Below are positions 27,411 to 38,887 of a DNA stretch of 64,000 nt, in pieces. Each line of letters begins with the position of its first letter. Position 1 is the first letter of the stretch. The notes below the pieces were generated by a model, which was not told the origin of the DNA, searched no databases, and was given only the letters and a program-made list of their open reading frames with translations. The stretch is from the NCBI GenBank assembly GCA_946800325.1, contig OX326957.1:57878977-57942976 (forward strand), read 5' to 3'. Source of the DNA: Luzula sylvatica. Lineage: Eukaryota; Streptophyta; Magnoliopsida; Poales; Juncaceae. A program made the position numbers and the translations under genes.

Positions 27411-28975
27411 AGAGTTTATTTGACTGTTGTATTTGGATTGTTGTATTTGTGGATTGTCGCATTCGGATTGTTGTATTTGTGGATTGTGGTTTCATTTTCT
27501 GGATTGTTTGTATTTGTTTAATTGTCGTGGGTTTATTATAATTATTAAAAATTATTATTAATATAAATTTAATATTATTTAATTATTTATTTAATATTTA
27601 TATATTATTAATATTAAAATATTAATATTACAAATTTAATATTATTTAATAGTATTAATACAAATTTAATATAATTTAATTATTTATTAATATTATAATT
27701 ATTAAAATAAATTTATTATTATTTAATTATTTATATTAATATTAATTATATAAATTTAATATTATTTAATTAATTATTTATATTATTAATATTAAAATTA
27801 CGAATTTAATATTATTAATACAAATTTAATATAATTTAATTATTTATTAATATTATAAATATTAAAATAAATTTATTATTATATTAATTATATAAATTTA
27901 ATATTATTTAATTAATTACTTATATTATTAATATTAAAATATTAATATTATTTAATTATTTATTTATATATTATTAATATAATTTAATTATTTATTAATA
28001 TTATAATTATTAATAATTTAATTATTTATTTTTATTATTAATATTAATATTAAAATATTAATATTATTTAATTATTTAATATTATTAATACAAATTTAAT
28101 ATAATTTAATTATTTATTTATATATTATTAATATAATTTAATTATTTATTAATATTATAATTATTAATAATTTAATTATTTATTAATTATATATATATTT
28201 AATATTATTTAATTATTTATTTGTATTATTAATATTAATATTAAAATATTAATATTACAAATTTAATATTATTTAATTATTTAATATTATTAATACAAAT
28301 TTAATATAATTTAATTATTTATTTATATATTATTAATATAATTTAATTATAATTATTAATAATTATAATTATTAATAATTTAATTATTTATTAATTATAT
28401 ATATATTTAATATTATTTAATTATTTATTTTTATTATTAATATTAATATTAAAATATTAATATTACAAATTTAATATTATTTAATTATTTAATATTATTA
28501 ATACAAATTTAATATAATTTAATTATTTATTTATATATTATTAATATAATTTAATTATAATTATTAATAATTTAATTATTTATTAATTATATATATATTT
28601 AATATTATTTAATTATTTATTTTTATTATTAATATTAATATTAAAATATTAATATTACAAATTTAATATTATTTAATTATTTAATATTATTAATACAAAT
28701 TTAATATAATTTAATTATTTATTTATATATTATTAATATAATTTAATTATTTATTAATAATTTAATTATTTATTAATTATATATATATTTAATATTATTT
28801 AATTATTTATTTTTATTATTAATATGAATATTAAAATATTAATATTACAAATTTAATATTATTTAATTATTTAATATTATTAATACAAATTTAATATAAT
28901 TTAATTATTTATTTATATATTATTAATAATTTAATTATTTATTAATTATATATATATTTAATATTATTAATCCGT
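27411..28975. repeat. AT-only tandem repeat tract in the CACTA 3' part
   Basis: After the 3' UTR (which contains ggattgttgtatttgt repeats), about 27540-28975 consists almost only of A and T in aatttaattatttatta-like units. A higher-order period of roughly 160-206 bp is visible from the recurring tattaattatatatat at about 28190, 28397, 28590, 28790 and 28946. No gene. Confidence 0.8.
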
Positions 28976-29375
28976 ATGCTGATGTCACCTTTTCTGCGAC
29001 GGCCCGCCGGAGATGTCACCTTTTCTGCGACGGCCCGCCGGAGAAGGGTTCTGCGACGGCCCGCCGGAGAAGGGTTCTGCGACGGCCCGCCGGAGAAGGG
29101 TTCTGCGACGGCCCGCCGGAGAAGGGTTCTGCGACGGCCCGCCGGAGAAGGGTTCTGCGACGGCCCGCCGGAGAAGGGTTCTGCGACGGCCCGCCGGAGA
29201 AGGGTTCTGCGACGGCCCGTCGGAAAAGGTGACATCAGCGACGGCCCGTCGGAAAAAGTGACATTAGCGACGCTCCTTTCAGCGACGGGCAATCAGCGAC
29301 GGGATGCCGTCGGTAAAACATTCAGCGACGGTTTTTGGGAGTATCAGCGACGGTTTTTACCGTCGCTGATGCGCA
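28976..29375. repeat. CACTA 3' subterminal repeat array (26-bp units)
   Basis: ctgcgacggcccgccgg occurs nine times with small changes between about 28994 and 29224, mostly in an exact 26-bp period with gagaagggtt. Looser gcgacgg and ccgtcgc motifs follow up to the terminal repeat. The open frames here on both strands arise from the repeat period. Confidence 0.9.
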
Positions 29376-29389
29376 GATCTGTTGTAGTG

Positions 29390-29673
29390 AATATGGCTAG
29401 AATTCTGCAAAACGAATATGATGATTCAGCCATACTGGTTTTGATGTGAAGACTTCCTTCGGTCAAGGGATGGACACTCGAAGACTGTTGATCTTCCGTA
29501 GCTTTTTCTTAGTCTCTTTATTTCTGTTATTTTCTTTGTTTTGTTTATTCTCTCGCTAGTTTTTTTTCTTTAGTGGTCTACTTTGTTTTGTAAGATAATG
29601 AGGTCTGTAAGAACAATTTGGGTCTTTGTTTTTTTAGTTGAAAGCAAGCCTACGGGCTATTAAGTAAAAAAAC
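29390..29673 (+). pseudogene. LINE1 piece 3: ORF2 end, 3' UTR and tail
   Basis: Starts with the aat duplication and ends the RNase H frame with MARILQNEYDD before a stop at 29447-29449. The 3' UTR is like that of LINE2 and ends cctacgggctattaagt plus A. Confidence 0.75.
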
Positions 29674-29688
29674 ATTTTTATATTTTGC

Positions 29689-30983
29689 AATACGCGGACG
29701 ACACACTTCTTTATGTGGAGGCGAGCCCGAACAATCTAAAAATTATCACTTTAGCGATTCAACTTTTCGAAGAAATGACGGGACTCTCAATTAATAAACA
29801 TAAGTCTAACTTCCTCCCAATTAACATCCCAATACGAGCCCAACAAACCGTCGCAAACATCCTAGGATGTCAAAAGATAGAACTACCTACTAAACACCTA
29901 GGATTACCATTGACGGCAATAAGACCAAAAAAATTGGTCTTCCTCCCACTTATAAAGAAAATACAACAAAGAATCTCCTCGTGGAAGGGGAAACTACTAT
30001 CCTTCGGAGGAAGATTAACTTTAATAAAATCAACGCTAAGTACCATACCCATATATCAAATGCAAACGACATTACTATCACGAGGAGTAATAAACGAAAT
30101 AACGAAAACTATAAGGGCATTCTTGCGGAAAGGGGACGATAAATGCACGCCGGGAAGTTGCCTAATAAATTAGGAAAAAGTTACTTTACCAAACAAATTT
30201 GGAGGATTGGGAATCCAAAATATAGGAGACAAAAACAAATCGCTCATACAAAAAGCACTTTGGAAAATAGATGCACAAGAAGAAAGCATATGGTCTAATT
30301 GCTTACAAAAAATGTACGGGGTGAACAAAACGGACGATCTCCTAAGACTACCCGAAAATACTATCTCATTCTTCATAAAAGATCTAATAAAACTAATGCC
30401 TCTTTATAAAATCTCAACGATACGAAGCGAACTTGATAACAAAACTATATGGAAATGGGAATCTAAAGGAATTTATTCATCAAAATCGGCCTACAACTTC
30501 CTCCGAAACCCGGGAATAATCTCATATTGGTCCAAAGACTTATGGAAAATTAAAGTACCGCCTAAGATCCAGTTCTTTCATTGGTTGGCTCTCCACAACC
30601 GACTAAACACGGCGGATATCCTACAAAAAAAAGGCTTCCCTAATAATGAAATATGCCCACTTTGTAAAAGAGAAAATGAAACCGCGGATCACCTATTAGT
30701 AAAATGTAGTTATACAAAAGTGACATGGAGACTCATAGAAAGAATCGCAAACACACCGGTTAGATGGGAGGGCAAAGAATCAATTGTCGAAACATGGATA
30801 TATAATACGCGAAGACAGAAAAAAGAAGATAAGGCTCCGTGGCAAATCTTGTGGGCGGCCGTAAATTGGTCTATATGGAAACAAAGGAATGCGCGAATAT
30901 TTCAAGGACAAACCGCGTCCCCAATTGTAGTGGCTAACAAGTCTTTCGAAAATGCAGTACAATGGATCAAGGCTACTAAATGA
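29689..30983 (+). pseudogene. LINE3 reverse transcriptase C-terminal half with zinc-binding domain, one nonsense codon
   Basis: One frame runs from 29685 to 30983 interrupted only by TAG at 30171-30173, where plant LINEs usually have Trp before the EKVTLPNKFGGLG-type motif. Visible are QYADDTLLYVE (catalytic YADD), GLSINKHKSNFLPI, HLGLPL and SWKGKLLSFGGRLTLIKS. Then comes the zf-RVT-type end: IWKWESKGIYSSKSAYNFL, PPKIQFFHWLALHNRLNT, CPLCKRENETADHLLVKC and WSIWKQRNARIFQ. No RNase H domain follows. The near-intact frame means the copy is not very old. Confidence 0.85.
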
Positions 30984-31209
30984 ACCTATAGGACAACATA
31001 GCATTGTAACTAACCTTTTAAATCTAGTTTTTCTTTATCTCTTTTCGGATGTAAACAATTTTTCTTGGTTAATGAAAAAAATAGAATATACCAATCGGTA
31101 ATTCTAATTTCAAAAAAAAATTATAAAAATGAGAACATCAGTTTGAGGCACCAGTTAAAGGCTAATAATACAATTAGTGGACATTTCTCAAATTTCAAAA
31201 GAAAATAAT
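29689..31209 (+). mobile_element. LINE3: 5'-truncated non-LTR retrotransposon
   Basis: Starts inside the reverse transcriptase just before QYADD. catttttatattttg lies just upstream (29674-29688) and recurs at 31210-31224, a candidate 15-bp target duplication. The best A-rich tail is near 31113-31121, so about 88 bp lie between tail and repeat, which is odd. Its codon choice and protein differ from LINE1 and LINE2, so it is another family. Confidence 0.6.
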
Positions 31210-31224
31210 CATTTTTATATTTTG

Positions 31225-31569
31225 TTTTTGGAATAATTGTAAAATAAATATGATGACAAATTATTTGATTAATGCTTGTTTGATTGAAAATATCTGTTTG
31301 AGCCATACCAGACATGTTTTATTTGAACAATATGTGTTCTGAAATCATGGATTGTTTCATCTGAAAGGATTTAAGACTTTGAGGGATTTGTTTCACGATT
31401 TCGGTTTCGTACAGAAAATGTGGGACGACACACAAAATACGCAGAAAACAAAAGTAATCAGATAATATGGTTTCATTATTACAGCCATAACGAAAGTGTT
31501 AAAAGAGAAAAATATATAAATAAATATTTACATTAGAGAGTTTCTACCAATAATAAATATATAATATAA
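31225..31569. other. 3' flank of the first MADS-box gene
   Basis: No gene. From about 31285 it resembles 38590-38887, for example gaacaatatgtg and catggattgttt, so it belongs to the duplicated MADS segment. Confidence 0.6.
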
Positions 31570-32797
31570 TCAAAGGTTGAATAATGAACTTGGTAAATTT
31601 ATATTTGATATCATTATGCTTGGTTCCTGAAATCCCCAATTTGTTTCCATCACCTTCATAACCAAATAATGAATTTTAATGTAGGAATTAGCATGATTCT
31701 GTCAAATAAAAGAACAATTTTTCTGATATAGGATTTGATTAGACGAAAATGCAACCTTCTCTTGTAGGATTTGATTTGTAGCTTGCAATAAGCCCTCCTG
31801 AAGCCAGAACTCGTTAATTAATCTCCAAACAATGTTTAAATTAAAATTTTGATTTTGAGAACAAATATTCTAGATTAACATCAGTTTCAATTTAATTTTT
31901 TGGTTTTAAAATTTTGAACATTAATTGTGTACACGGAAGATCGAAATATAATTACCTTGTTCCTCAACATTTTGATTTCTTCTGACAATAGTTGGGTCTG
32001 TTCAATAAAAAGATAACATTGATTAAGAAAAAGGATGATAATATGTATGTATATATCGAAATAATTCTTACCTTTCTAGTACGAATTTGATGAATTGATT
32101 CTTCAAGTATCCTTTCTAAATTTTGCAATTCATTAAATTCCATATTGGGTGATTCTACTGATTCTCCTCCATGCATGTACCTTATTAATATTTATGCATG
32201 TAACAGAAACATAATTAGTCATAATATTCAGAAATTTGGTTTTCTTTAAGTGAGTAAATTTGGATTTACCTTGAGCCTTTTTGAAGTAAATTATTTTCTT
32301 GGTTCCACATCATAGTATTTTCTCCAGTAAACTAGTTAGCATAAAATGAAAATTAGGTTAATAATTTAATTACTAATACTTCAATTATTCGCTAATAATT
32401 AAGGTTGGTTAGTCAATTACCTCAGTTTGGTTCCCTAATTCATAATCACCTTGTCCTTGGGTTCTCGGCGTATTGTTCTTGTACCTAGCAATCAAGCTTT
32501 GCATATTCCTTCAAGAATAAGAAAATATATTGCCTTTATCATTAATATCTACCTAATATCATAATATGTGAAATTATAATCACATTCATATAGAAATTAG
32601 GAAAGTAAACCATACTCATTCGTGGCTAACTCAAAATGCTTGCCATTATCAGAGAAAACCATAACACCAATTTCAGCATCGCATAAAACAGCTAACTCGT
32701 TTGCCTTTTTAAATAAACCGGCACGGCGTTTACAAAAGGTAATTTGTCGGTAAACCGGGTTCTCGACCCGTTTCAATTGCACTTTACCGCGGCCCAT
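31570..32797 (-). CDS. AGL12-like: AGL12-like MIKC-type MADS-box transcription factor, copy 1
   Basis: Seven exons join in phase: 32616-32797, 32421-32508, 32270-32331, 32072-32180, 31956-31997, 31756-31797 and 31570-31653, giving 202 residues. The MADS domain (residues 1-60) starts [18 protein letters not shown], with [19 protein letters not shown] for DNA binding. A short I region (NMQSLIARY) and the K domain follow, with [28 protein letters not shown] and [16 protein letters not shown]; the C terminus is short. The exon-1 donor is gtatgg at 32615 and not the later gtttac, because only the former gives an open reading. Overall order, length and the ELATN / QKG-YM-GG / LRNKEG motifs fit the AGL12 (XAL1) clade, which in Arabidopsis affects root growth and flowering. 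Clade placement is by eye; expression is unknown. Confidence 0.88.
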
Positions 32798-32911
32798 TTT
32801 CGATTTTTAGAGTGTAGTTTATGTTTTTCACCCTCTAATTTCTCCCTTTCCCAAAAACTAGGAACCTTGCTCAGTTAACTCTCCAGGAGCAAATTGAAGA
32901 GTGAAGATGAT

Positions 32912-32922
32912 GTATATATATA
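32912..32922 (-). promoter_or_regulatory. TATA box and shared promoter of MADS copy 1
   Basis: tatatatata lies about 115 bp upstream of the ATG. The surrounding promoter (about 32860-32995, with agtgaagatgatgta, cttgttagtgggaatc and tctattcatat) is also found upstream of copy 2. Confidence 0.65.
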
Positions 32923-32999
32923 GGAGTTGCACTTCACTTGGAGTTCTTGTTAGTGGGAATCAAACTTAAAAAATTGATCAACGTGATCTATTCATATTA

Positions 33000-33838
33000 T
33001 CCTTATTTTTGCAAGTATTTTTATTAAATCTAATGAACTACACTACACACCATGGGTAACAAGAGTTTTATCAAAATTTAATATATGATAACAAGAGATT
33101 TGTCAAAATTATACAGTTTATGTGTTTAAAAACATTTATCCAACACTAGTAGAAATTGTTAATTATTTAATAGAATTAATGTAGTGATTTAGATGTATTT
33201 ATCTAATATTGGAAATTTGTCGGTAAGGTATTTTTTTTCAATTTCCTGAAGAATAGTGAATTTTTTTTTTGTGATTGTTCAATGATTTTGTAGGGGTATA
33301 GATGTTATTTTAGGCTTTGCATGGCTATTCTTGAAATTTCTCGTTTCTGAAAGGTATACATATGAATATAATTGTGAGCTTTTGTAAGGGTAGATATGAA
33401 CTTCTGGACTGACGACAGTAGTAATGCGCTGTTTGCTGCACCGTGAGAAGTTCCGATATGAAGAGTCAAAAGTAACTTATTATTTTAGAACAGAAAAATT
33501 GTAGATTCAATGAATTGGGTCGTACTTCTGTCGGAAAGGATAATGAAAGGGCCGATTAATTAGTGTCAAGTAGTAAGCTTGCTCGCTTAATCATTCCATG
33601 TGACTAAAAGAACCATTAATTAAGGCCAATTATGCAAAAAAGTACGAAGTTAAGAACCATTTAAGGCCATGCAAGTGGGTCAAGGAATTCGAATTTGATG
33701 CATGTCTGCCAAGATTGGTTAACATTTCGACGAGATCTTAATCACCGCTGAAAATCTACTCAGAGCCTTGGATGATCCATGTAAGATATTCGAAACCAAG
33801 TGCTTTATTTAGAAGTACCAATGAGAAAAGTCATGCAA
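33000..33838. other. Upstream flank of MADS copy 1, duplicated at 61.2 kb
   Basis: No gene. About 33553-33830 is closely similar to 61170-61420: shared strings include gtgtcaagtagtaag, ggccaattatgcaaaaaag, tcaaggaattcgaa and agattggttaacattt, in the same order and orientation. Confidence 0.75.
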
Positions 33839-33847
33839 GATATTATT

Positions 33848-34064
33848 GAGAGATGCTAAAATACTCACTTTCAAGTGAGTATTGATGTCATCATACTTAT
33901 GATTTTTTAATCATTAAATTTGCATCAAGATTAGTGTTTTTAGTTAAAAAAATTAATAAAACTAATTTTTTAACTAAAAATACTAATTTTGATGCAAATT
34001 TAATGTCTAAAAAAATCATGAGTATGATGACCCCAATACTCACTTGAGTATTTTAGCATCACTC
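33848..34064. mobile_element. Mutator-like MITE, copy 1 (217 bp)
   Basis: Almost the whole element folds back on itself. The ends are gagagatgctaaaatactca and, inverted, gagtgatgctaaaatactca. The 9-bp target duplication gatattatt flanks it (33839-33847 and 34065-34073), as in Mutator-like elements. No coding capacity. Confidence 0.85.
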
Positions 34065-34095
34065 GATATTATTATTTCTTTTATATATGTTGGAA

Positions 34096-34841
34096 GAGGA
34101 ATGATTTTGCACTTCGGAAAAATTCATTCAGGATGTACTTCGAAAGTGTGCACTGTCCGGATGTCCGGTCTCTTCTCGTCCTATTAATTGTTTACTATTC
34201 GGTCTATTTTTGCTATTTCTTATATTTTCTTACATTAGTTTATACATTTTTTCTACTATAGATAAAAGATATGTTGTTAATTATGCCATTTTTATTATTA
34301 TTTATATATTTTTTATTTTTTTTCTATTTGTTTATATGTTATGGATAAAAAAATGTTGTTATTTATACATTTTTATACCATAGATTAAAAATTTGTTGTT
34401 ATTTATATTTTTTTTATACTTGAAATTTGTTGTTATTTATACATTTTTACTATATTTTTTCTTCAAAACTTTGAATTAAACATATGTTGTTATTTATATT
34501 TTTTTCTATGGTATGAAAAAGATCTGTTGTTCTTTATACTATTTTACTATACTATAGATTAAAGATATGTAAATACTTGTTATTTATATATATTTATATA
34601 CTATGAATAAAATATTTATTTTTATTTATTTATACATTTTTCATTGTAAAAAGATATAAATATAAAACTGAAAGATATAAAATCAACTACCGAAATTCGA
34701 AGATGAAGATATATGGGACGTTACCCGTAAAAAATAGCTGCTCGTTTATTTTTTTACCTCTACGTGTTGTCATGTGGCGCGTCATGGTTCAATATAACGT
34801 TCCGGAGTGTACTTTTTCAAAAGTGCACTAGCAGCTCCCTC
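34096..34841. mobile_element. Possible Mutator-like non-autonomous element
   Basis: The left end gagg...ttttgcacttcgg and the right end ccg...aagtgcacta...ccctc are imperfect inverted repeats. The flanking 9 bases match at only 6 positions. The interior is repeated tgttgttatttatac-like sequence, similar to 61600-61980. Confidence 0.4.
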
Positions 34842-34850
34842 TTACTGGAA

Positions 34851-35090
34851 ACTTACCTCGTCCTGTAATAATTGTAATTGTAGAACGTAATGAAGGTAAG
34901 TTAATGTCATATAGTGGTGATGTATGTTCTCTAGAACTCTCCCACACGAATATTGATGACGTAACATGGTTTTTAAATCTTAATTCGAACACCTTAATTC
35001 ATGATTTAATACTATAATTTATGATTTGACTATTTTAGATTATGATTTGATAATTAATTAACGTGCCAAATCATGAATTAATGTGTTCAG

Positions 35091-35136
<46 letters not shown>

Positions 35137-35875
35137 GGGTGATTTTATGGTACATCCTTTTGTAACAAGGGTAATTTGGGTATTAACAAAAATAAATGTT
35201 ATAAGTATTTATTTTTTTCATTTTATTATTGTTTATTTTGTCCATTTCAATTAATTTTCTATTTTTCTTCTCCGAATTAATACAAGCCCAATTTATGATT
35301 TCTATTTTTCTCTCATCCGAATATCCTCATTTTTGTTTTCTCTCTCCTACAATTTTCCTCTCCTACTTTTTAATTAATTTTCTTATTGTCCTCCTCCTAT
35401 TAATTCCAACACAACTTTTTTTGAGAAAAAAAAATGAACTTTGAGAGAAGAGTCTTGGTAGCTCTTGTTGTTTTTTTCTCCTCTTTCTCTAAAAGAATCT
35501 AAATCATACACTAAAGAAATGGAGATATAGTGTCCTTTCGATTGTTTTTGTCCAACCAAAAAAATGTAAATAGTACACTAAAGTCATTCTCTCAGTCGAT
35601 TGTTTTTTTGTACTATAAACATCACAACCAAATAACAATAATGATCAATTATAAAAGAACATCAAATTAGTTAAAAATAATCAAATATTTGATAATCAAA
35701 TGTGATGACGCTTTACAACATAGATGATCTTATGAAAAACGAATCGAAAAGAATATATTTGTGATTCACACAAAATATTAATACATTCCAGCAAATGTAA
35801 AATTGATACAAAATAATTGATTCGCTTATTAAACTGTTCATTTACAACAATTAAAATCGATAATTAACCAAAATC
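34851..35875. other. AT-rich intergenic DNA with (TTA)n microsatellite
   Basis: Contains a TTA/ATT repeat at about 35091-35136 and T-rich tracts. No supported gene. Confidence 0.6.
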
Positions 35876-36095
35876 TCAAAATATCATGTATGACCTTCCA
35901 AATATATATTCCCACTCGTAGCGTCTACGAACGATCTTCTTGCTATCGTCGACAGTGGTGTCTCCTTCTTTTGGAAAAGAATATGTTTTAACATAACATC
36001 CTTTTCTCATTTCTTTCTTCTTTAAACCAAATCCTAAGTGATCTAACTCATCGATGCTCCTCCACTAATCTGCCGGCCTCACGATAAATGTCCAG
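35876..36095 (-). pseudogene. Unrecognised exon-like fragment
   Basis: On the minus strand a good acceptor (ttgttacag) precedes a frame with FIVRPAD, an in-frame TAG at 36065-36067, and 56 open codons including WRSIDELDHLGFGLKKK and YVKTYSFPKEG, ending in TGA at 35876-35878. The composition looks coding, but I do not recognise the family. It may be the last exon of a decayed gene whose start lies in the pyrimidine-rich region at 36600-36925. Confidence 0.3.
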
Positions 36096-37802
36096 CTGTA
36101 ACAAGAAGTAATTATCCAAATAATCCCGTCAAAGTTTTGAAAATTTGTACAAAAATATAAAAATGTGTGTTTAATATTTGGCACCTCTGAGTATCATTCT
36201 CAAAAGTTGTGGTCTTTCTTCTATGATTAACTAAATTTGATTTCTGTACTTCTTTTTATAAGAAACAACATCGCAGATATTGTTTGGTACCGTATAATCT
36301 ATATGGAAAATCAAATTAATTTCATAAACGTTGTAAAATTACTATATGCTGTTTTCGCAGGTTAACTCGCTATTTTGCACAATAATACCTGTGCAAAAGT
36401 AAATTGTTTCGTAAATGCAAAAACATGACTTCAATAAGTTCTATAAAAACTTGTCCCTTTGTTTTTCTATCCAGAATCTCTGTTCTATCTGATCTCATGT
36501 TTCTTCAAAACAATTTGATCACAAAATAAATTTAGCAGAATAATTGTAGATCTTGTCCATCCAATCAAGAAATTGTATCTACTATCCAGCAACATTCCTA
36601 AACATAGTCGTAGCTTTCACAATCTCCAGTAAATGAAACTCGGATCTTCCGAGGTAAAATGCCAGCCGTCACACAACTCTCCGGCATATCATCAACAACA
36701 CAACCGCCACACAACTCACTTTTCTGTAAAGAGAGTAAAGAAAGACGGGGAGAGAGGTCGGAGATAGAGAGATTAGAAAAGAGAAAAGTCCGGAAAAAAG
36801 GAGTTCGAAGAAAAAAAAAAGTAGGGGGGGGGAATGGGATGAAGGGATGGAAATGGAGGGGAAGGTTAATTTTTAACTTGATCCAAAGATTTTTTAATAT
36901 GAGGGGAAAGAGAATGGATGGCAAATAAATTCTCCCATAAACACAAAAAGTCTAATTTTTGTTCCCTCCAAATTTGAGGGGTAATGGAAGGTAAAAAATA
37001 TTGTGACAATTTAGTATCCAAAATACTCCTCATTTCATTTTATAGTTAACATTGATTCAAATGGGAAAAATTGTTATTTTTTCTTGGCCTTATTTCTCCA
37101 CCTCCATTCTCCTTCATTAATCATTTTAAAATTTGAGAGTAAGAAAAAATTATTTTGTTCCCTTCTCATTCATTCCCTTTCCCTCCATTCCCTTCTCTTT
37201 TATTCCCTTCCCTTCCATTCCCTTATCTTTCATTCTCTTCCCCTTCATAAAAAAACTCGGGAGCACATCCTTAGAAAGAAATGGAGAGGGAGAGAGAGCG
37301 TGTATCAGGGGTGGAAATTACGACTATACCCTTTGTTTTACCATACATTAAAATACCTTGACCAATATGAACCATTAGATTGATCTTTAATTTGAGATTT
37401 GTCCATTCGATCAAAAATATGCATGTACCATAGTCCATAGAATCACCATATATTTCTCCACACCACATCCTCAATTAAAGTCTCGATGACTTCACCTTTT
37501 TCCCAATTAATCCAACTGTACACGATTAATTAGGGTCAGTAATTAATTGGATCACTAATTATGATTATTTAATTAGGGACATTTAATTATGATTTCTTAA
37601 TTAGGATCTTCATTAGTATTTTCGTCAATTAATTAGGAGATGAATTAATCTTGATGACTTCATCGAGATTTTTATTGAGGGTGTGGTGGGACTAAATATA
37701 TGCCTTTTTATGAGAATGTTTGGTTGAAATATGGTGAAATCATATATGCCCTCTTATTGTTATTATTATTATTTATTTTTTTGAGCTTACTCTGAGCTCT
37801 TA
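36096..37802. other. Pyrimidine/purine-rich intergenic DNA
   Basis: 36720-36870 is strongly purine-rich (a run of g at about 36825-36832) and 37150-37250 is made of ttcccttccattcc units. The minus frame 36598-36924 and plus frame 37084-37383 run through these tracts. I see no protein-family feature, although the minus-strand end (about 36598-36680) could be an exon fragment. Confidence 0.5.
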
Positions 37803-37811
37803 TTATTATTA

Positions 37812-38541
37812 GGGGGATTTACATATTTATCGTTTCTTAAACTTAAAATTATATATTTACCCTTCTTAAAATTAAAATATCATATTTACCCTTTCATAAA
37901 TATAAAATATCATATTTATCCAAAAATTAAATATCATTCAATTTCTCCGTTAAAATTAACGGTCAACATTTAAAATTGCTATTTTACCCTTTACATATTT
38001 ACTCTTCTAAAAATCCAAAATATCATATTTACTCTTTTAAAAAAAATATCATATCTACCCAAAGAATATAACAATGTAATTTCATATAAAACAATATAAA
38101 CGCAAAAAATACATCAATAAAATTTCAAAAGATAATCATTCTACTAATCTCAAATGACAAAAACAAAAATGTAAAAAATATAGTTTCATAGCAAAAATTT
38201 AACCATGACGAAAAATATTATTAAATTGTAGGGCGTGATTTCTTCTTGTCGAGTGAGTAAGGGTACGTATGTTATTTTTATTATTGAGAGGGTAAATATG
38301 ATATTTTATTTTTAAATGGGTAAATATGATATTTTGGATTTTTTTAGAAGGGTAAATATGCAAAGGGTAAAATAGTAATTTTAAATCTTGACCGTTAAGT
38401 TTAACGGAAAAATTGGATGGTTTTAATTTTTGGACAAATATGATATTTTGGATTTATGAAAGGATAAATATGATATTTTAATTTTCCGAAGGATAAATAT
38501 GTAATTTTAAGTTTAACAAAAGATAAATATGTAAATCTCCC
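37812..38541. mobile_element. Fold-back Mutator-like element with long inverted repeats (730 bp)
   Basis: The left arm (gggggatttacatatttat onward) matches the reverse complement of the right arm (ending ataaatatgtaaatctccc) for at least 230 bp, including ccgttaa...ttaacgg and the repeated aaatatcatatttacc. The 9-bp duplication ttattatta flanks it (37803-37811 and 38542-38550), though this is low-complexity. The loop (about 38060-38260) has no ORF. Confidence 0.75.
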
Positions 38542-38887
38542 TTATTATTATTATTATTATTTGGAAACATTCTATTAAAGTTGCTGCCAAAGTACCACAT
38601 GAGACACATTTTGTTTGAACGATATGTGTATAGAAGCCATGGATTGTTTGTTCTTTAAGGATTTGGGGTTATGTTGGATTTGTTTTGACAATTTTACGAT
38701 CATAAGATCATACGGGAAATGTTGGACGACAGCCAAAATACATATAAAAAAGGAATCAGAAGATATGATTTCATTATTACTGGCATGAAGCAAGCATTAC
38801 AGAGGAAAACATATAAATAAATATTTACATGTCATTAGGAAACAAAACGGGTTTGTACAGGTAAGGTAAGGAATTATAATCAAATTA

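Larger units (their letters stand above)
17887..29389 (+). mobile_element. Complete CACTA (En/Spm, CMC) DNA transposon
   Basis: The ends are CACTACAACAGAT and ATCTGTTGTAGTG, a 13-bp terminal inverted repeat, flanked by the 3-bp target duplication aat (17884-17886 and 29390-29392). Within 11,503 bp are subterminal arrays of gcgacgg/ccgtcgc motifs at both ends, a leader with several small exons, a TNPD-type transposase gene and a TNPA-like gene. It inserted in the RNase H region of LINE1. All parts of an autonomous element are present except for a one-base frameshift in TNPD. Confidence 0.95.

Noticed and set aside
28994..29224. CRISPR array (regular 26-bp repeats)
   Set aside because: Units are directly adjacent with no spacers, in a plant transposon end.
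28942..29449. Arg-Arg-Pro and Gly-Pro-rich open frames on both strands
   Set aside because: A 26-bp tandem array keeps frames open on both strands; it is the CACTA subterminal array.
32597..32615. Extension of MADS copy 1 exon 1 to the gtttac donor
   Set aside because: It puts exon 2 in a frame that stops at once; the gtatgg donor a few bases earlier gives an open, family-like join in both copies.
36659..36928. Lys/Arg-rich plus-strand frame
   Set aside because: Purine-rich low complexity; no motif and a competing frame on the other strand.
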